A stretch of DNA of 64,000 bases from Streptomyces sp. NBC_01016 (GCF_026341035.1 NZ_JAPEOQ010000001.1:1488001-1552000), one strand, 5' to 3'. Counted from the first letter of the stretch, positions 26,228 through 35,316 are shown. The notes: generated by a model not told the origin, from the sequence alone. Numbers and translations: made by a program.

Positions 26228-26345
26228 GCCCCTGCGGCGATTGAGCAGCGGGGCCCGGGGCGGAGCCCCGAGGCGTCAACGCCGGTTCGGCAAAATCAGC
26301 CCCGCCGGCGATTGAGGCGCGGGGTCCGGGGCGGAGCCCCGTGGC
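26228..26345 (+). repeat. Two tandem copies of the GC hairpin repeat
   Basis: Copies at 26228-26275 and 26297-26345, both in the same direction, fill most of the 329-bp gap between the HD gene and the HelD gene. The rest holds a palindrome (26349-26366) and the HelD leader. Confidence 0.85.
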
Positions 26346-26348
26346 GTA

Positions 26349-26366
26349 GGCCCGGTCGACCGGGCC
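26349..26366. promoter_or_regulatory. Perfect 18-bp palindrome upstream of the HelD-like gene
   Basis: GGCCCGGTCGACCGGGCC is perfectly symmetrical with no loop, followed by AAAAA. It lies 163 bp before the helicase start. It could be an operator; a terminator is less likely because the run of A lies on the wrong side for the minus strand. Confidence 0.5.
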
Positions 26367-26528
26367 AAAAACCCGTTGGCCCCCGCCGGTAGGCGTCCCG
26401 TACACTCGCCGCTCTTCCCCGCCTCCCCGCGCCGAGCCCTCCCGCCGGCCCGGCAGAAGCGCCGCCGACCGGACGGAAACCGGCCGGGAACGTTGTACAC
26501 GCGTACCTGGATCCGGAGGCAGAACCCC

Positions 26529-28592
26529 GTGAGCACGTCACCGTCGTCGTCCGCGCCCTCATCCTCATCCTCGCCGCTCGAGCGCGAACGCACGCACCTG
26601 GTCTCGTCCCGCTCCGCCCTGCGCGCCATGCGCGAGGACGCGGAGGCGCTCGACATCCGCGACGTCACCGCGAACTGGGTGAACGCCGAGGTGCTGCAGC
26701 ACCAGATCGACGAGCGGATCAAGGCGCTCGCCGACCTCAGCCACACCCCGCTGTTCTTCGGGCGCCTCGACTATCTGCACGCGCCGGGCGCGGATGTGGC
26801 CGAGGGCGCCGAGGGCGAGAAGTTCTACATCGGGCGGCGGCACGTGCACGACGCCGAGGGCGACCCGATGGTGATCGACTGGCGTGCGCCCGTGTCCCAG
26901 CCCTTCTACCGGGCCTCCAAGAAGAACCCGATGGACGTCGCGCTGCGCCGCCGCTTCGGTTACACGGCCGGCGACCTCACCGCGTACGAGGACGAGCACC
27001 TCACCGACCCGACGGAGGCGGAGCAGACCAGCAAGCTGCTCCAGCAGGAGATCGAGCGGCCGCGTGTCGGCCCGATGCGCGACATCGTTGCCACCATTCA
27101 GCCGGAGCAGGACGAGATCGTCAGGAGCGGGCTCGCCGGATCCGTGTGTGTGCAGGGAGGGCCCGGGACCGGGAAGACGGCCGTCGGCCTGCACCGAGTC
27201 GCGTATCTGCTGTACGCGCACCGGGAGCGCCTGGCCCGCACGGGGACGCTGGTCATCGGGCCGAACGCGTCCTTCCTCCACTACATCGAGCAGGTGCTGC
27301 CCGCGCTGGGCGAGCTGGAGGTCAAGCAGGCGACGGTGGACGACCTCGTCGCGCATGTGGAGGTGCGGGCCGTCGACGATCCCGCCGCCGCCATGGTGAA
27401 GGGCGACGCGCGCATGGCCGAGGTGCTGCGGCGAGCCCTGCGTTCACACATCACGCTGCCCACCGAGGGTGCCGTGGTGGTGCGGGGCTCGCGCCGCTGG
27501 CGGGTCGCGTCGTACGAACTGGAGGAGATCGTCAGGGAGTTGATGGCGCGCGACATGCGGTACGGGGCGGCGCGCGAGGCGCTGCCGCAGCGGATCGCGC
27601 ACGCCGTGCTCGTCCAGATGGAGCGCGCGGGCGAGGCGCCCGACGACCGGGTGCAGAACGCGGTGGCGCGCAATGCCGCCGTGAAGGCCGTGGTCAAGGA
27701 GGCCTGGCCGGCCGTCGATCCGGCGAAGTTGGTGCTGCGGCTGCTGTCGGACGGCGACTTCCTGGCCGAGCACGCGGAGGGGCTGCTCGACGCCGACGAG
27801 CAGAAGACGATCCTCTGGGAGAAGCCGGCGCGCAGCGTGAAGAGCGCCAAGTGGGCTGCCGCGGATGCCGTGTTGATGGACGAGGCGATCGATCTGATCG
27901 AGCGGACGCACTCGCTGGGGCATGTGGTCCTCGACGAGGCGCAGGACCTGTCGCCCATGCAGTACCGGGCGGTCGGGCGACGCGCGACGACGGGCTCGGT
28001 GACGGTCCTCGGGGACCTCGCGCAGGGTACGACGCCGTGGGCGACGCGGAGTTGGGACGAGGCGCTGTCCCACCTCGGCAAGGCGGACGCGGTGGTGGAG
28101 GAGCTGACGGCGGGCTTCCGTGTGCCGACGGACGTCATCACGTACGCGTCGCTGCTGCTGCCGGACATCGCGCCGGGGCTCGCGCCGGTGGCGTCGGTCC
28201 GGGAGAACGCGGGGGCGTTCGAGGTGCGGACGGTGGATGGGGCCGGGGACGTGGTGGCGGCGTGCGTCGAGGCGCTGCGGAACGAGGGCTCGGTCGGGCT
28301 CATCGCGGCGGACGCGCGGTGCGGGTCGCTCGGCGCGGCATTGGCGGAGGCCGGGTTGGCGTATCTCGCCCCGGGCGAGGAGACGACGGCGTCGGCGCGG
28401 TTGACGCTGGTGCCGGCGTCCCTCGCCAAGGGGTTGGAGTACGACTACGTGGTCCTGGACGAGCCGGCGGCCGTGGTCGCCGCGGAACCGGACGAGCGGA
28501 CGGGGCTGCGGCGGTTGTACGTGTCGCTTACGCGGGCGGTGTCGGGCCTGGTGGTGACCCACGCGGCGCCGCTGCCGCGGCAGTTGGTGTAG
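26529..28592 (+). CDS. HelD-like RNA polymerase-associated UvrD-type helicase
   Basis: 687 residues. An N-terminal coiled region (ALRAMREDAEALDIRDVTANWVNAEVLQHQIDERIKAL) precedes SF1 motifs: Walker A VQGGPGTGKTAVGLH (about 208-220), DEAQDLSPMQYRAV (about 468), LGDLAQGTTPWA, VEELTAGFRVP and a C-terminal LTRAVSGLVVTHA. Wide spacing and the N-terminal arm match HelD, which inserts into RNA polymerase and removes it from DNA; a Streptomyces form (HelR) protects against rifamycins. GTG 26529 follows GGAGG by 9 nt. Poly-Ser after the start is unusual. A rifamycin-associated element was not seen. Confidence 0.85.
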   Translation: MSTSPSSSAPSSSSSPLERERTHLVSSRSALRAMREDAEALDIRDVTANWVNAEVLQHQIDERIKALADLSHTPLFFGRLDYLHAPGADVAEGAEGEKFYIGRRHVHDAEGDPMVIDWRAPVSQPFYRASKKNPMDVALRRRFGYTAGDLTAYEDEHLTDPTEAEQTSKLLQQEIERPRVGPMRDIVATIQPEQDEIVRSGLAGSVCVQGGPGTGKTAVGLHRVAYLLYAHRERLARTGTLVIGPNASFLHYIEQVLPALGELEVKQATVDDLVAHVEVRAVDDPAAAMVKGDARMAEVLRRALRSHITLPTEGAVVVRGSRRWRVASYELEEIVRELMARDMRYGAAREALPQRIAHAVLVQMERAGEAPDDRVQNAVARNAAVKAVVKEAWPAVDPAKLVLRLLSDGDFLAEHAEGLLDADEQKTILWEKPARSVKSAKWAAADAVLMDEAIDLIERTHSLGHVVLDEAQDLSPMQYRAVGRRATTGSVTVLGDLAQGTTPWATRSWDEALSHLGKADAVVEELTAGFRVPTDVITYASLLLPDIAPGLAPVASVRENAGAFEVRTVDGAGDVVAACVEALRNEGSVGLIAADARCGSLGAALAEAGLAYLAPGEETTASARLTLVPASLAKGLEYDYVVLDEPAAVVAAEPDERTGLRRLYVSLTRAVSGLVVTHAAPLPRQLV

Positions 28593-29427
28593 CCGGGGTG
28601 GGGCCTCTGGTCCCGATGGCGCGGCGCCGGGGTTTCGGGGCTGTGCCGTGGTCGGCGCCTGCCGTAGGTGCGGCCTGCACCGGGGTTTTGGGGCTGTGCC
28701 GGGGTCGGCGCCGGTCGTTCTCGTTGCGCGGCGCCGGGTTTCTGAGCCGGGCCGGGGGCCGCCCGTCGTACTCGTTGCGCGGCACCGGGGTGCCGCCGTG
28801 CCCACCCGGGGGTGGCTGAACGTTGTGCCCGCAGACCCGTGCCGGGCCGGTCGTCCTGCTCAGCTCCCACCCGCCCGCCCCCTCCGGGGGCTCCGGCCCC
28901 CGGGCGCGATCGCTTGCGGCGAGCCGGGGCGTTGGCGGTGCGGGCGCCTGCGGTGGTTCATGCGCGGAGCCGGGGTTCCGGTGCTGTGCCGTGGTCGGCG
29001 CCTTCCGTAGGTGCGGCCTGCACCGGGGTTTTGGGGCTGTGCCGGGGTCGGCGGAGGTTGTTCGCGTTGCGCTGCACCGGGGTGCCGCCTTGCCCACCCT
29101 GCCGCCCTAGGCGGCAGATTGCCCAAGGCGGGTGCGGCCGACCGTGGGCCTGCGCGGTCCGGTGCCCCAGGCGGGGGCGGCACCCCGTGAGGCCGACGCC
29201 CCTGGAGGGGGCGGGCGGGTGGGAGATAGCCGAGCGGGAGGCGCGCTCGGGCGCCCGCAGGCCTGCGCGACACGGTGGCCCAAGGCGGGGGGGCGACACT
29301 CCGTGAACCTGCGCCACATGGTGCCCCCTCCGGGCGCGGCACCCCTTCGGGCCGACGCCCCCGGAGGGGGCGGGTAGGTGGGAGATGGGCGGCGGCAGGG
29401 CCATTGCCTGCGGGAAGGTGGGCAGAT
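28593..29427. repeat. Repeat-rich non-coding island
   Basis: No credible gene. A 71-bp direct repeat (28640-28710 and 28983-29053) differs at one position. A 56-bp unit at 29072-29127 recurs at 35139-35194 with one mismatch. Segments ending in GGAGGGGGCGGG at about 29189-29224 and 29336-29390 recur, with an inverted relative near 28854-28900. Open frames through the island on both strands have no plausible codon pattern. Confidence 0.75.
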
Positions 29428-29808
29428 CAAGCCCTTGCGGCGATTCAGCAGCGGGGCTCGGGGCGAAGCCCCGATCTGGTCCCCGCTGGCGACCGAAGCC
29501 ATTCAAGCCTCGTCGGCGTTTGAGGCGCCGGGTCCGGGGCGGAGCCCCGTTCTTTCAGCCTCGTCGGCGTTTGAGGTGCGGGCTCGGGGCGGAGCCCCGT
29601 TCTTTCAGCCTCGTCGGCGTTTGAGGCGCCGGGTCCGGGGCGGAGCCCCGTTCTTTCAGCCTCGTCGGCGTTTGAGGTGCGGGCTCGGGGGCGGAGCCCC
29701 GTTCTTTCAGTCCCGTCGGCGTTTGAGGCGCGGGCTCGGGGGCGGAGCCCCGTTCTTTTCAGCCCCGCCGGCGATTGAGGCGCGGGGTCCGGGGCGGAGC
29801 CCCGTGGC
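29428..29808 (+). repeat. Tandem array of GC hairpin repeats
   Basis: A single copy at 29428-29475 is followed by six tandem units starting at about 29505, 29556, 29606, 29657, 29708 and 29760 (50-52 bp each). Units 1 and 3 are alike (GGCGCCGGGTCC) and units 2 and 4 are alike (GGTGCGGGCTC), so a dimer of about 101 bp was itself duplicated. Each unit has GGGGC-GGA-GCCCC and most are followed by GTTCTTT, so on the plus strand each looks like an intrinsic terminator. It lies between convergent helD and cutC. Confidence 0.9.
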
Positions 29809-29836
29809 GTAAGGCCGGGAGGCCGGGGCCGACGGG

Positions 29837-30532
29837 CTAACCGTCCAACGCCTCCCGCCACACCCTCACCGCATCCGCCGCAACAGGACCCGCCCACCCC
29901 GCGGGGCGACTCGCTCCGCCGATGTGGAAGGCCGAGACCCCCGCCGCCCGCAACCCCGGCACATGGTCCAGGCGGAGCCCCCCGCCCACCAGGATCTGCT
30001 GCTCGTACCCCGGCTCGCCGGCAGCGGAGCGCCCCGCCTCCGCGAGGAGTACGTCGAGCCCCGCGTCGACCCCGTCCGCCGAACCGGCGGTGAGGTACGT
30101 GTCGAGCCCCGGCAGGTCGGCGAGCTGCTTGCGGAGCGCGTCGCGGTCCGCGGCCCGGTCGATCGCCCGGTGGAACGTCCACCGGCAGCCGTCGAGCTCC
30201 GCCACGATCCGTTCGACGGCCGCGAGGTCGGGGCCGCCCTGCTCGTCCAGGAACCCGAGCACGAACTCGTCCGCCCCCGCAGCCCGCAGCTCCCGCGCGG
30301 CCCGGACGAGCGCCGACACGTCCCCCGCGTCGAAGCCGTCCGCGAGCCGCAGCATCACGCGCAGCCGGATGTCGACCGCGCGGCGGATCGCCGTGAACGT
30401 GTCCACCGACGGCGTCAGCCCGTCCGCCGCCATGTCGGTGACCAGCTCCAGGCGGTCCGCACCCCCGGCCTGAGCGGCGATCGCGTCCTCGGCGTCGAGG
30501 GCGATCACCTCCAGGACTGCACGCTTGCTCAT
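29837..30532 (-). CDS. cutC: CutC family protein
   Basis: A 231-residue TIM-barrel protein: LEVIALDAEDAIAAQAGGADRLELVTDMAADGLTPS, VMLRLADGFDAGD, FVLGFLDEQGGPD, TFHRAIDRAADR and ILVGGGLRLDHVPGLRAAGVSAFHIG. CutC was named for copper sensitivity in E. coli, but its biochemical role is unsettled. A DasR-like operator 49 bp upstream points to amino-sugar control, while the next genes are copper genes. ATG 30532 follows AGGAG. Confidence 0.9.
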   Translation of the reverse strand: MSKRAVLEVIALDAEDAIAAQAGGADRLELVTDMAADGLTPSVDTFTAIRRAVDIRLRVMLRLADGFDAGDVSALVRAARELRAAGADEFVLGFLDEQGGPDLAAVERIVAELDGCRWTFHRAIDRAADRDALRKQLADLPGLDTYLTAGSADGVDAGLDVLLAEAGRSAAGEPGYEQQILVGGGLRLDHVPGLRAAGVSAFHIGGASRPAGWAGPVAADAVRVWREALDG

Positions 30533-30580
30533 GAGGCTCCTGTCGCGTCGACCTGCCCCGGGCCCCGGCGATGGGCCCAG

Positions 30581-30596
30581 ACAGGTCTAGTCCAAT
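30581..30596. promoter_or_regulatory. DasR-responsive element (dre) upstream of cutC
   Basis: ACAGGTCTAGTCCAAT matches the dre consensus at 13 of 16 positions and shares the core AGGTCTAGTCCA with the nagK site at 2612-2627. It lies between the cutC start (30532) and the end of the next minus-strand gene (30609). Confidence 0.72.
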
Positions 30597-30608
30597 GTCC
30601 CGCTCACT

Positions 30609-31478
30609 TTACGCCGCGTGCACCGTGAACGCAGCCGTCCTGACCTCCCCGTCGTGCTTGAAGTCAAGGAACAGCCGGTAGGTCCCCGCGCTCGGCGCGG
30701 TCGCGGTGAAGGAAACCTCCGGCCCCGGCCTGCCGTCGTGCGGGTGAACGTGAAGGTACGCGAGGTCACCGGCGCGCAGCGCGACCAGGTGCCCGTACGC
30801 GCCGAGGTAGGGCTCCAGATCGGTGACGGGCCGCCCGTCCTTGTAGACGCCGAGCGTCAGTTCGCGCGGGGTCCCCGGCCGCAGCGCCCCCTCGATCCGC
30901 ACCTCGTACCCGTCGCCGACGGTCGCCCGCGCGGCGTGTTCCGGCAGCGGCTCGGGCGCGTACGTCCCCGCGACGCCGAGCCCCGCGCCGAGCGTGAGCC
31001 CCTCCTTCTCGCCCTGCGGCGTGAAGTCCGCGAAGACCCGGTAGTCACCCGCCTTCGGCAGCGAGACGGGCGTGGACCACGTCCCGTCGGCGGCGCGCAC
31101 GGGATGCAGATGCCGGTACGCGGTCAGGTCCCGCGAGGCCACGATCAGGTGCAGCTCCTTGTCGTTCTCCTCCTTGTACGAGGTCACGGGCTTGCCGGTG
31201 GCGTCCTTGCGAATGGTGAAGCGGAGCTCGCCGCTCGTACCGGGCAGCCGGTCCTTCTCCAGGTCGAGCGAGTAGCCCCGATCGGACACCTGCAGCCCGC
31301 CGGGCACGGCGTTCGTCGTCGGGACCTCGGCCGACTCCGCGTGTCCGCTTCCGCCGTGCTCCGCGGCCGGCTGCTTCTCGGCGGTCACGGGCGAGACGCC
31401 GCTGCCCACTCCGTACGCGGTCCCGAACGTGGCGGCTACGGCGGCGGCGAAGGCGGTGATCTTCAGTCCGGTACGCAT
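30609..31478 (-). CDS. Secreted His-rich protein of the copper regulon
   Basis: 289 residues with an N-terminal signal or anchor (MRTGLKITAFAAAVAATFGTAYG). Two related beta-rich halves carry HLIVASRDLTAYRHLHPV and HLVALRAGDLAYLHVHPHDG; the paired HxHP motifs could bind metal. AEHGGSGHAES near the N-terminus is also His-rich. GGAG precedes the ATG at 31478. It is divergent from copA across two CsoR-type operators, so copper induction is likely; periplasm-side copper binding is inferred. Confidence 0.78.
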   Translation of the reverse strand: MRTGLKITAFAAAVAATFGTAYGVGSGVSPVTAEKQPAAEHGGSGHAESAEVPTTNAVPGGLQVSDRGYSLDLEKDRLPGTSGELRFTIRKDATGKPVTSYKEENDKELHLIVASRDLTAYRHLHPVRAADGTWSTPVSLPKAGDYRVFADFTPQGEKEGLTLGAGLGVAGTYAPEPLPEHAARATVGDGYEVRIEGALRPGTPRELTLGVYKDGRPVTDLEPYLGAYGHLVALRAGDLAYLHVHPHDGRPGPEVSFTATAPSAGTYRLFLDFKHDGEVRTAAFTVHAA

Positions 31479-31507
31479 GACGACTCCTAGGTAGGATGCC
31501 TACGAAG

Positions 31508-31524
31508 ATACCCCTAGGGGGTAT
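31508..31524. promoter_or_regulatory. CsoR copper operator 1
   Basis: ATACCCCTAGGGGGTAT matches the CsoR-binding palindrome (ATACCC...GGGTAT). It lies 29 bp upstream of the secreted-protein gene. Confidence 0.9.
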
Positions 31525-31554
31525 GAAGTCAAGCCGGACCCGGCCTTGCGATTG

Positions 31555-31571
31555 ATACCCCCTAGGGGTAT
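31555..31571. promoter_or_regulatory. CsoR copper operator 2
   Basis: ATACCCCCTAGGGGTAT is the reverse complement of operator 1 and lies 55 bp upstream of copA, so each divergent promoter has its own box. The csoR gene is not in the window. Confidence 0.92.
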
Positions 31572-31626
31572 AAATGGATCTCATTAGGGGGTACCCGCCC
31601 CGGGTACCGTTCACCGAGGAGGCAGC

Positions 31627-33882
31627 ATGTCGGCGCACACCGTCGCCCCATCCGCGCAGGTGGAACTCGCCATCGGCGGCATGACCTGCGCGTCGTGCGC
31701 CGCCCGCATCGAGAAGAAGCTGAACCGGATGGACGGCGTCGAGGCGACCGTCAACTACGCGACCGAGAAGGCCAAGGTCAGCTTCGACGGCGGCATCGAG
31801 GTCGCGGACCTGATCGCCACCGTCGAGGCCACCGGCTACACGGCACAGGAGCCCGCACCGCCCGCCCAGGCGGCGGAAGCCCCCGAGGAGGGCGACGAAC
31901 TCCGGCCGCTGCGCCAGCGGCTGATCACCGCCGTCGCGCTCGCCGCCCCGGTCGTCGCCATGGCGATGATCCCCGCCCTCCAGTTCGAGTACTGGCAGTG
32001 GCTGTCCCTGACGCTCGCCGCGCCCGTCGTCACGTACGCGGCCTGGCCCTTCCACAAGGCGGCGTTCACGAACGCGCGGCACGGGGCCGCGACGATGGAC
32101 ACCCTGGTCTCGGTCGGGGTCTCCGCCGCGTTCCTGTGGTCGCTGTGGGCGCTGTTCTTCGGCACGGCCGGCGAGCCCGGCATGACGCACCCCTTCGAGC
32201 TGACCATCGGGCGCAGCGACGGCGCCGGGAACATCTACCTGGAGGCCGCCGCCGGAGTCACCGCCTTCATCCTCGCGGGCCGCTACTTCGAGGCGCGCTC
32301 GAAGCGGAAGGCGGGCGCCGCGCTCAGGGCGCTGCTCGAACTCGGCGCGAAGGATGTCACCGTCATCCGGGACGGCGGGCGCGAAGAGACCGTCCCCGTC
32401 AGTGACTTGAAGGTCGGCGACCGCTTCCTGGTCCGCCCCGGCGAGAAGATCGCCACGGACGGCGCCGTCGTCGAGGGCACCTCCGCCGTGGACGCCTCCA
32501 TGCTCACCGGCGAGTCCGTGCCCGTAGAGGTCGCGACCGGGGACGCGGTCACGGGCGCGACGCTGAACGTCGGCGGACGCCTCGTCGTCGAGGCCACCCG
32601 CGTCGGCGCCGACACGCAACTCGCCCGCATGGCGAAGCTCGTCGAGGACGCGCAGAACGGCAAGGCCGCAGCCCAGCGCCTCGCCGACAAGATCTCCGCG
32701 GTCTTCGTCCCGGTCGTCATCGCGCTCGCCATCGCCACGCTCGGCTTCTGGCTGGGGAACGGGGCGGGGTGGACGGCCGCGTTCACCGCAGCCGTCGCCG
32801 TCCTGATCATCGCCTGCCCGTGCGCCCTCGGGCTCGCGACGCCCACCGCCCTCATGGTCGGCACCGGTCGCGGCGCCCAGCTCGGCGTCCTCATCAAGGG
32901 CCCGGAGGTCCTGGAGACCACTCGTAAGGTCGACACGATCGTCCTCGACAAGACCGGAACCGTGACCACCGGACGTATGACGCTGCTCGGCACGCACACC
33001 GCCGAGGGCGTCGAGCGGGCCGAAGTGCTGCGCCTCGCCGGGGCGTTGGAGCACGCGTCCGAGCACCCGATCGCGCAGGCCGTGGCGGCGGGGGCGGCGG
33101 CCGAGGTCGGGGCGCTGCCGACGCCCGAGGACTTCGTGAACGTCGCGGGTCTCGGTGTCCAGGGTGTCGTGGACGGGCACGCGGTGCTGGTCGGGCGCGA
33201 GCAGTTGCTCCGGGAGTGGGAGATCCGGCTTCCGGAGGGGCTCGCGCGGGCGAAGGCCGAGGCCGAGGAGGCCGGGCGTACGGCGATCGCCGTGGCCTGG
33301 GACGGCGAGGCGCGTGCGGTGCTCGAGGTGGCCGACGCGGTGAAGGAGACCAGCGCGGAGGCCGTCCGGCGGCTGCGGGGGCTCGGGCTGCGGCCGGTGC
33401 TGCTGACCGGGGACAACGAGGCGGTCGCCCGTTCCGTGGCGGCGGAGGTCGGGATCACGGATCCGGCGGACGTCATCGCGGAGGTGCTGCCGCAGGACAA
33501 GGTCGACGTCGTCAAGCGCCTTCAGGGCGAGGGGCGTTCGGTGGCCATGGTCGGCGACGGGGTCAACGACGCGGCGGCGCTCGCGCAGGCGGATCTCGGT
33601 CTTGCGATGGGGACGGGGACGGATGCGGCGATCGAGGCGGGTGACCTCACGCTCGTACGGGGTGACCTGCGGTCGGCCGTGGACGCGATTCGGCTTTCGC
33701 GGCGGACGCTGAACACGATCAAGAGCAACCTGTTCTGGGCGTTCGCGTACAACGTGGCGGCGGTTCCGCTGGCCGCGGCGGGGTTGTTGAATCCGATGAT
33801 CGCGGGGGCGGCGATGGCGTTCTCGTCGGTGTTCGTGGTGGGCAACAGTCTGCGGCTGCGGAGGTTCCGGGGGAGTTTCTGA
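31627..33882 (+). CDS. copA: Copper-exporting P1B-type ATPase CopA
   Basis: 751 residues. An N-terminal heavy-metal domain has the Cu(I) site GMTCASC (18-24). Eight membrane segments follow, with the CPC ion motif in [14 protein letters not shown] (about 396-398), the TGES actuator loop, phosphorylation site DKTGT (about 441), the SEHPIA nucleotide-domain motif (about 478) and [14 protein letters not shown]. These are diagnostic of Cu+/Ag+ export ATPases in the cell membrane. Regulated by CsoR through 31555-31571. Confidence 0.96.
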   Translation: MSAHTVAPSAQVELAIGGMTCASCAARIEKKLNRMDGVEATVNYATEKAKVSFDGGIEVADLIATVEATGYTAQEPAPPAQAAEAPEEGDELRPLRQRLITAVALAAPVVAMAMIPALQFEYWQWLSLTLAAPVVTYAAWPFHKAAFTNARHGAATMDTLVSVGVSAAFLWSLWALFFGTAGEPGMTHPFELTIGRSDGAGNIYLEAAAGVTAFILAGRYFEARSKRKAGAALRALLELGAKDVTVIRDGGREETVPVSDLKVGDRFLVRPGEKIATDGAVVEGTSAVDASMLTGESVPVEVATGDAVTGATLNVGGRLVVEATRVGADTQLARMAKLVEDAQNGKAAAQRLADKISAVFVPVVIALAIATLGFWLGNGAGWTAAFTAAVAVLIIACPCALGLATPTALMVGTGRGAQLGVLIKGPEVLETTRKVDTIVLDKTGTVTTGRMTLLGTHTAEGVERAEVLRLAGALEHASEHPIAQAVAAGAAAEVGALPTPEDFVNVAGLGVQGVVDGHAVLVGREQLLREWEIRLPEGLARAKAEAEEAGRTAIAVAWDGEARAVLEVADAVKETSAEAVRRLRGLGLRPVLLTGDNEAVARSVAAEVGITDPADVIAEVLPQDKVDVVKRLQGEGRSVAMVGDGVNDAAALAQADLGLAMGTGTDAAIEAGDLTLVRGDLRSAVDAIRLSRRTLNTIKSNLFWAFAYNVAAVPLAAAGLLNPMIAGAAMAFSSVFVVGNSLRLRRFRGSF

Positions 33883-33898
33883 GCTGCGCGGGGGCGGG

Positions 33899-33980
33899 GT
33901 CGCGGGGTTCTGCCCCGGGCCCCGCGAGTCCCGTCCCGGAGCGGGGCCCGATGTGGCTCACTCGCCGCCGGGGCCTGAAT
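33899..33980. repeat. Degenerate GC hairpin repeat after copA
   Basis: A decayed copy (CGCGGGGTTCTGCCCCGGGCCCCGCGAG... and CTCGCCGCCGGGGCCTGAATGG) with an interrupted centre. Probably acts as the copA terminator. Confidence 0.6.
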
Positions 33981-34019
33981 GGCGCACCTGCTGCAAGGGC
34001 TGAAATAGGGTCAGTTGTC

Positions 34020-35201
34020 GTGATTGACCGTATGCGTGCCGCTGGGCCGTTTGTTCTTCTTGCGGCCTCCGTGGGTGCGCTTCTCGCTCTCTGCGTTCTC
34101 CGGTCCGCCCCGATGGCGGATGTTCTCGTCTATCGGGCCGAGGGGGCCGCCGTGCTCGCCGGTGGCGGTGATCTGTACGGGTTCACGGTCACCGAGTGGC
34201 AACTGCCCGCCACGTACCCGCCGTTCGCGGCGCTGCTCTTCGTGCCGACGGCGTGGGTTCCGCTGGGCGTCCTCAAGGCGGTCTTCCTCATCGGCAACAT
34301 CGGGCTGGTCGTGGTGCTGGTCCGGCTGTCCTGCCGGTTCGCGGGGCTGCGGGTGACGTGGGCGGGGGTGTGCGCGGTCGCCGCGCTCGCGCTGTGGCTC
34401 GAACCGGTCTTCCAGACGGTGCTGTTCGGGCAGATCAACCTCGCCCTCGCGTGCCTGATCCTGTGGGACCTGACCAGGCCGCCCGGCGCGCCCGGCAAGG
34501 GCCTCGCACTCGGCATCGCGACCGGCATCAAGCTCACGCCCGCCGTCTTCATCGTGTACCTGTTCCTTGCGGGGAGGCGGCGGGAGGCGGCGCACGCGGT
34601 GGCCGGGTTCGTCGGCACCGTCGCGGTGGGTGCGCTCGTCCTGCCGTACGCCAGTGGGGAGTTCTGGACGCGGCGGCTCTACGAGACGGGGCGGGTCGGC
34701 AAGGCGTGGATCGTCGACAACCAGTCCTTGCAGGGGCTGGTCGCGCGGGTGTTGCACGAGGCCGAACCGGGGTTGCTGTGGGCGGTGCCGGCGGCCGCCG
34801 TCGGTGTGGCCGGGCTGTACGCGGCCCGGGCCGCCAGGACTCCGGCGCGGGGTGTCGTCCTTGCCGCGCTCACGGCACTCCTCGTCTCGCCGATCAGCTG
34901 GTCGCACCACTGGGTGTGGTGTGTGCCGCTGATCGCGGTGGTGTGGGCCGAGGGGTGGCGCCGTACGGCGTGGGCACTCGCGGCCCTCTTCACGGCCCGC
35001 ACCATGTGGCTACTGCCGCACGAGGGCGACCTGGACCTCCACCTCGCCTGGTGGCAGCAGCCATTGGCGTCGCCGTATCCGCTGGCCGGAGTGGCCCTGC
35101 TCGGCTGCGCCGTGGCGGGCCCCACCGCAACTCGCAGCCTGCACCGGGGTGCCGCCTTGCCCACCCTGCCGCCCAAGGCGGCAGATTGCCCAAGCCGGTG
35201 A
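34020..35201 (+). CDS. GT87-type (DUF2029) membrane mannosyltransferase
   Basis: 393 residues with about ten membrane segments. The early acidic loop MADVLVYRAEGAAVLAGG and YPPFAALLFVP, then GQINLALACLILWDLTRPP and LLVSPISWSHHWVWCVPLI, match polyprenyl-phosphomannose-dependent alpha-1,2-mannosyltransferases (DUF2029). GTG 34020 follows TAGGG. The last 20 or so residues (SLHRGAALPTLPPKAADCPSR) are encoded by a repeat also found at 29072-29127, so the original C-terminus was probably replaced. Confidence 0.8.
   Translation: MIDRMRAAGPFVLLAASVGALLALCVLRSAPMADVLVYRAEGAAVLAGGGDLYGFTVTEWQLPATYPPFAALLFVPTAWVPLGVLKAVFLIGNIGLVVVLVRLSCRFAGLRVTWAGVCAVAALALWLEPVFQTVLFGQINLALACLILWDLTRPPGAPGKGLALGIATGIKLTPAVFIVYLFLAGRRREAAHAVAGFVGTVAVGALVLPYASGEFWTRRLYETGRVGKAWIVDNQSLQGLVARVLHEAEPGLLWAVPAAAVGVAGLYAARAARTPARGVVLAALTALLVSPISWSHHWVWCVPLIAVVWAEGWRRTAWALAALFTARTMWLLPHEGDLDLHLAWWQQPLASPYPLAGVALLGCAVAGPTATRSLHRGAALPTLPPKAADCPSR
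35139..35194 (+). repeat. 56-bp repeat shared with 29072-29127
   Basis: 55 of 56 positions agree with 29072-29127. It contains a CTGCCGCC-CAA-GGCGGCAG hairpin and lies inside the 3' end of the GT87 coding frame. Confidence 0.85.
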
Positions 35202-35235
35202 CGCCCGACCGCCACGGTCGGGGAACCGGGCATTT

Positions 35236-35285
35236 CAAGCCCCGCCGGCGATTGAGGCGCGGGGTCCGGGGCGGAGCCCCGTGGC
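35236..35285 (+). repeat. GC hairpin repeat between the GT87 and XPB genes
   Basis: A full consensus copy placed between the two convergent genes, where a terminator is expected. Confidence 0.85.
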
Positions 35286-35316
35286 GTGGGGCGCCGGTTC
35301 CCGGTAGGACGACGGG

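Noticed and set aside
29505..29808. Tandem units of about 50 bp resembling a CRISPR array
   Set aside because: There are no unique spacers; whole units repeat, each with the same GC hairpin, and no cas genes are near.
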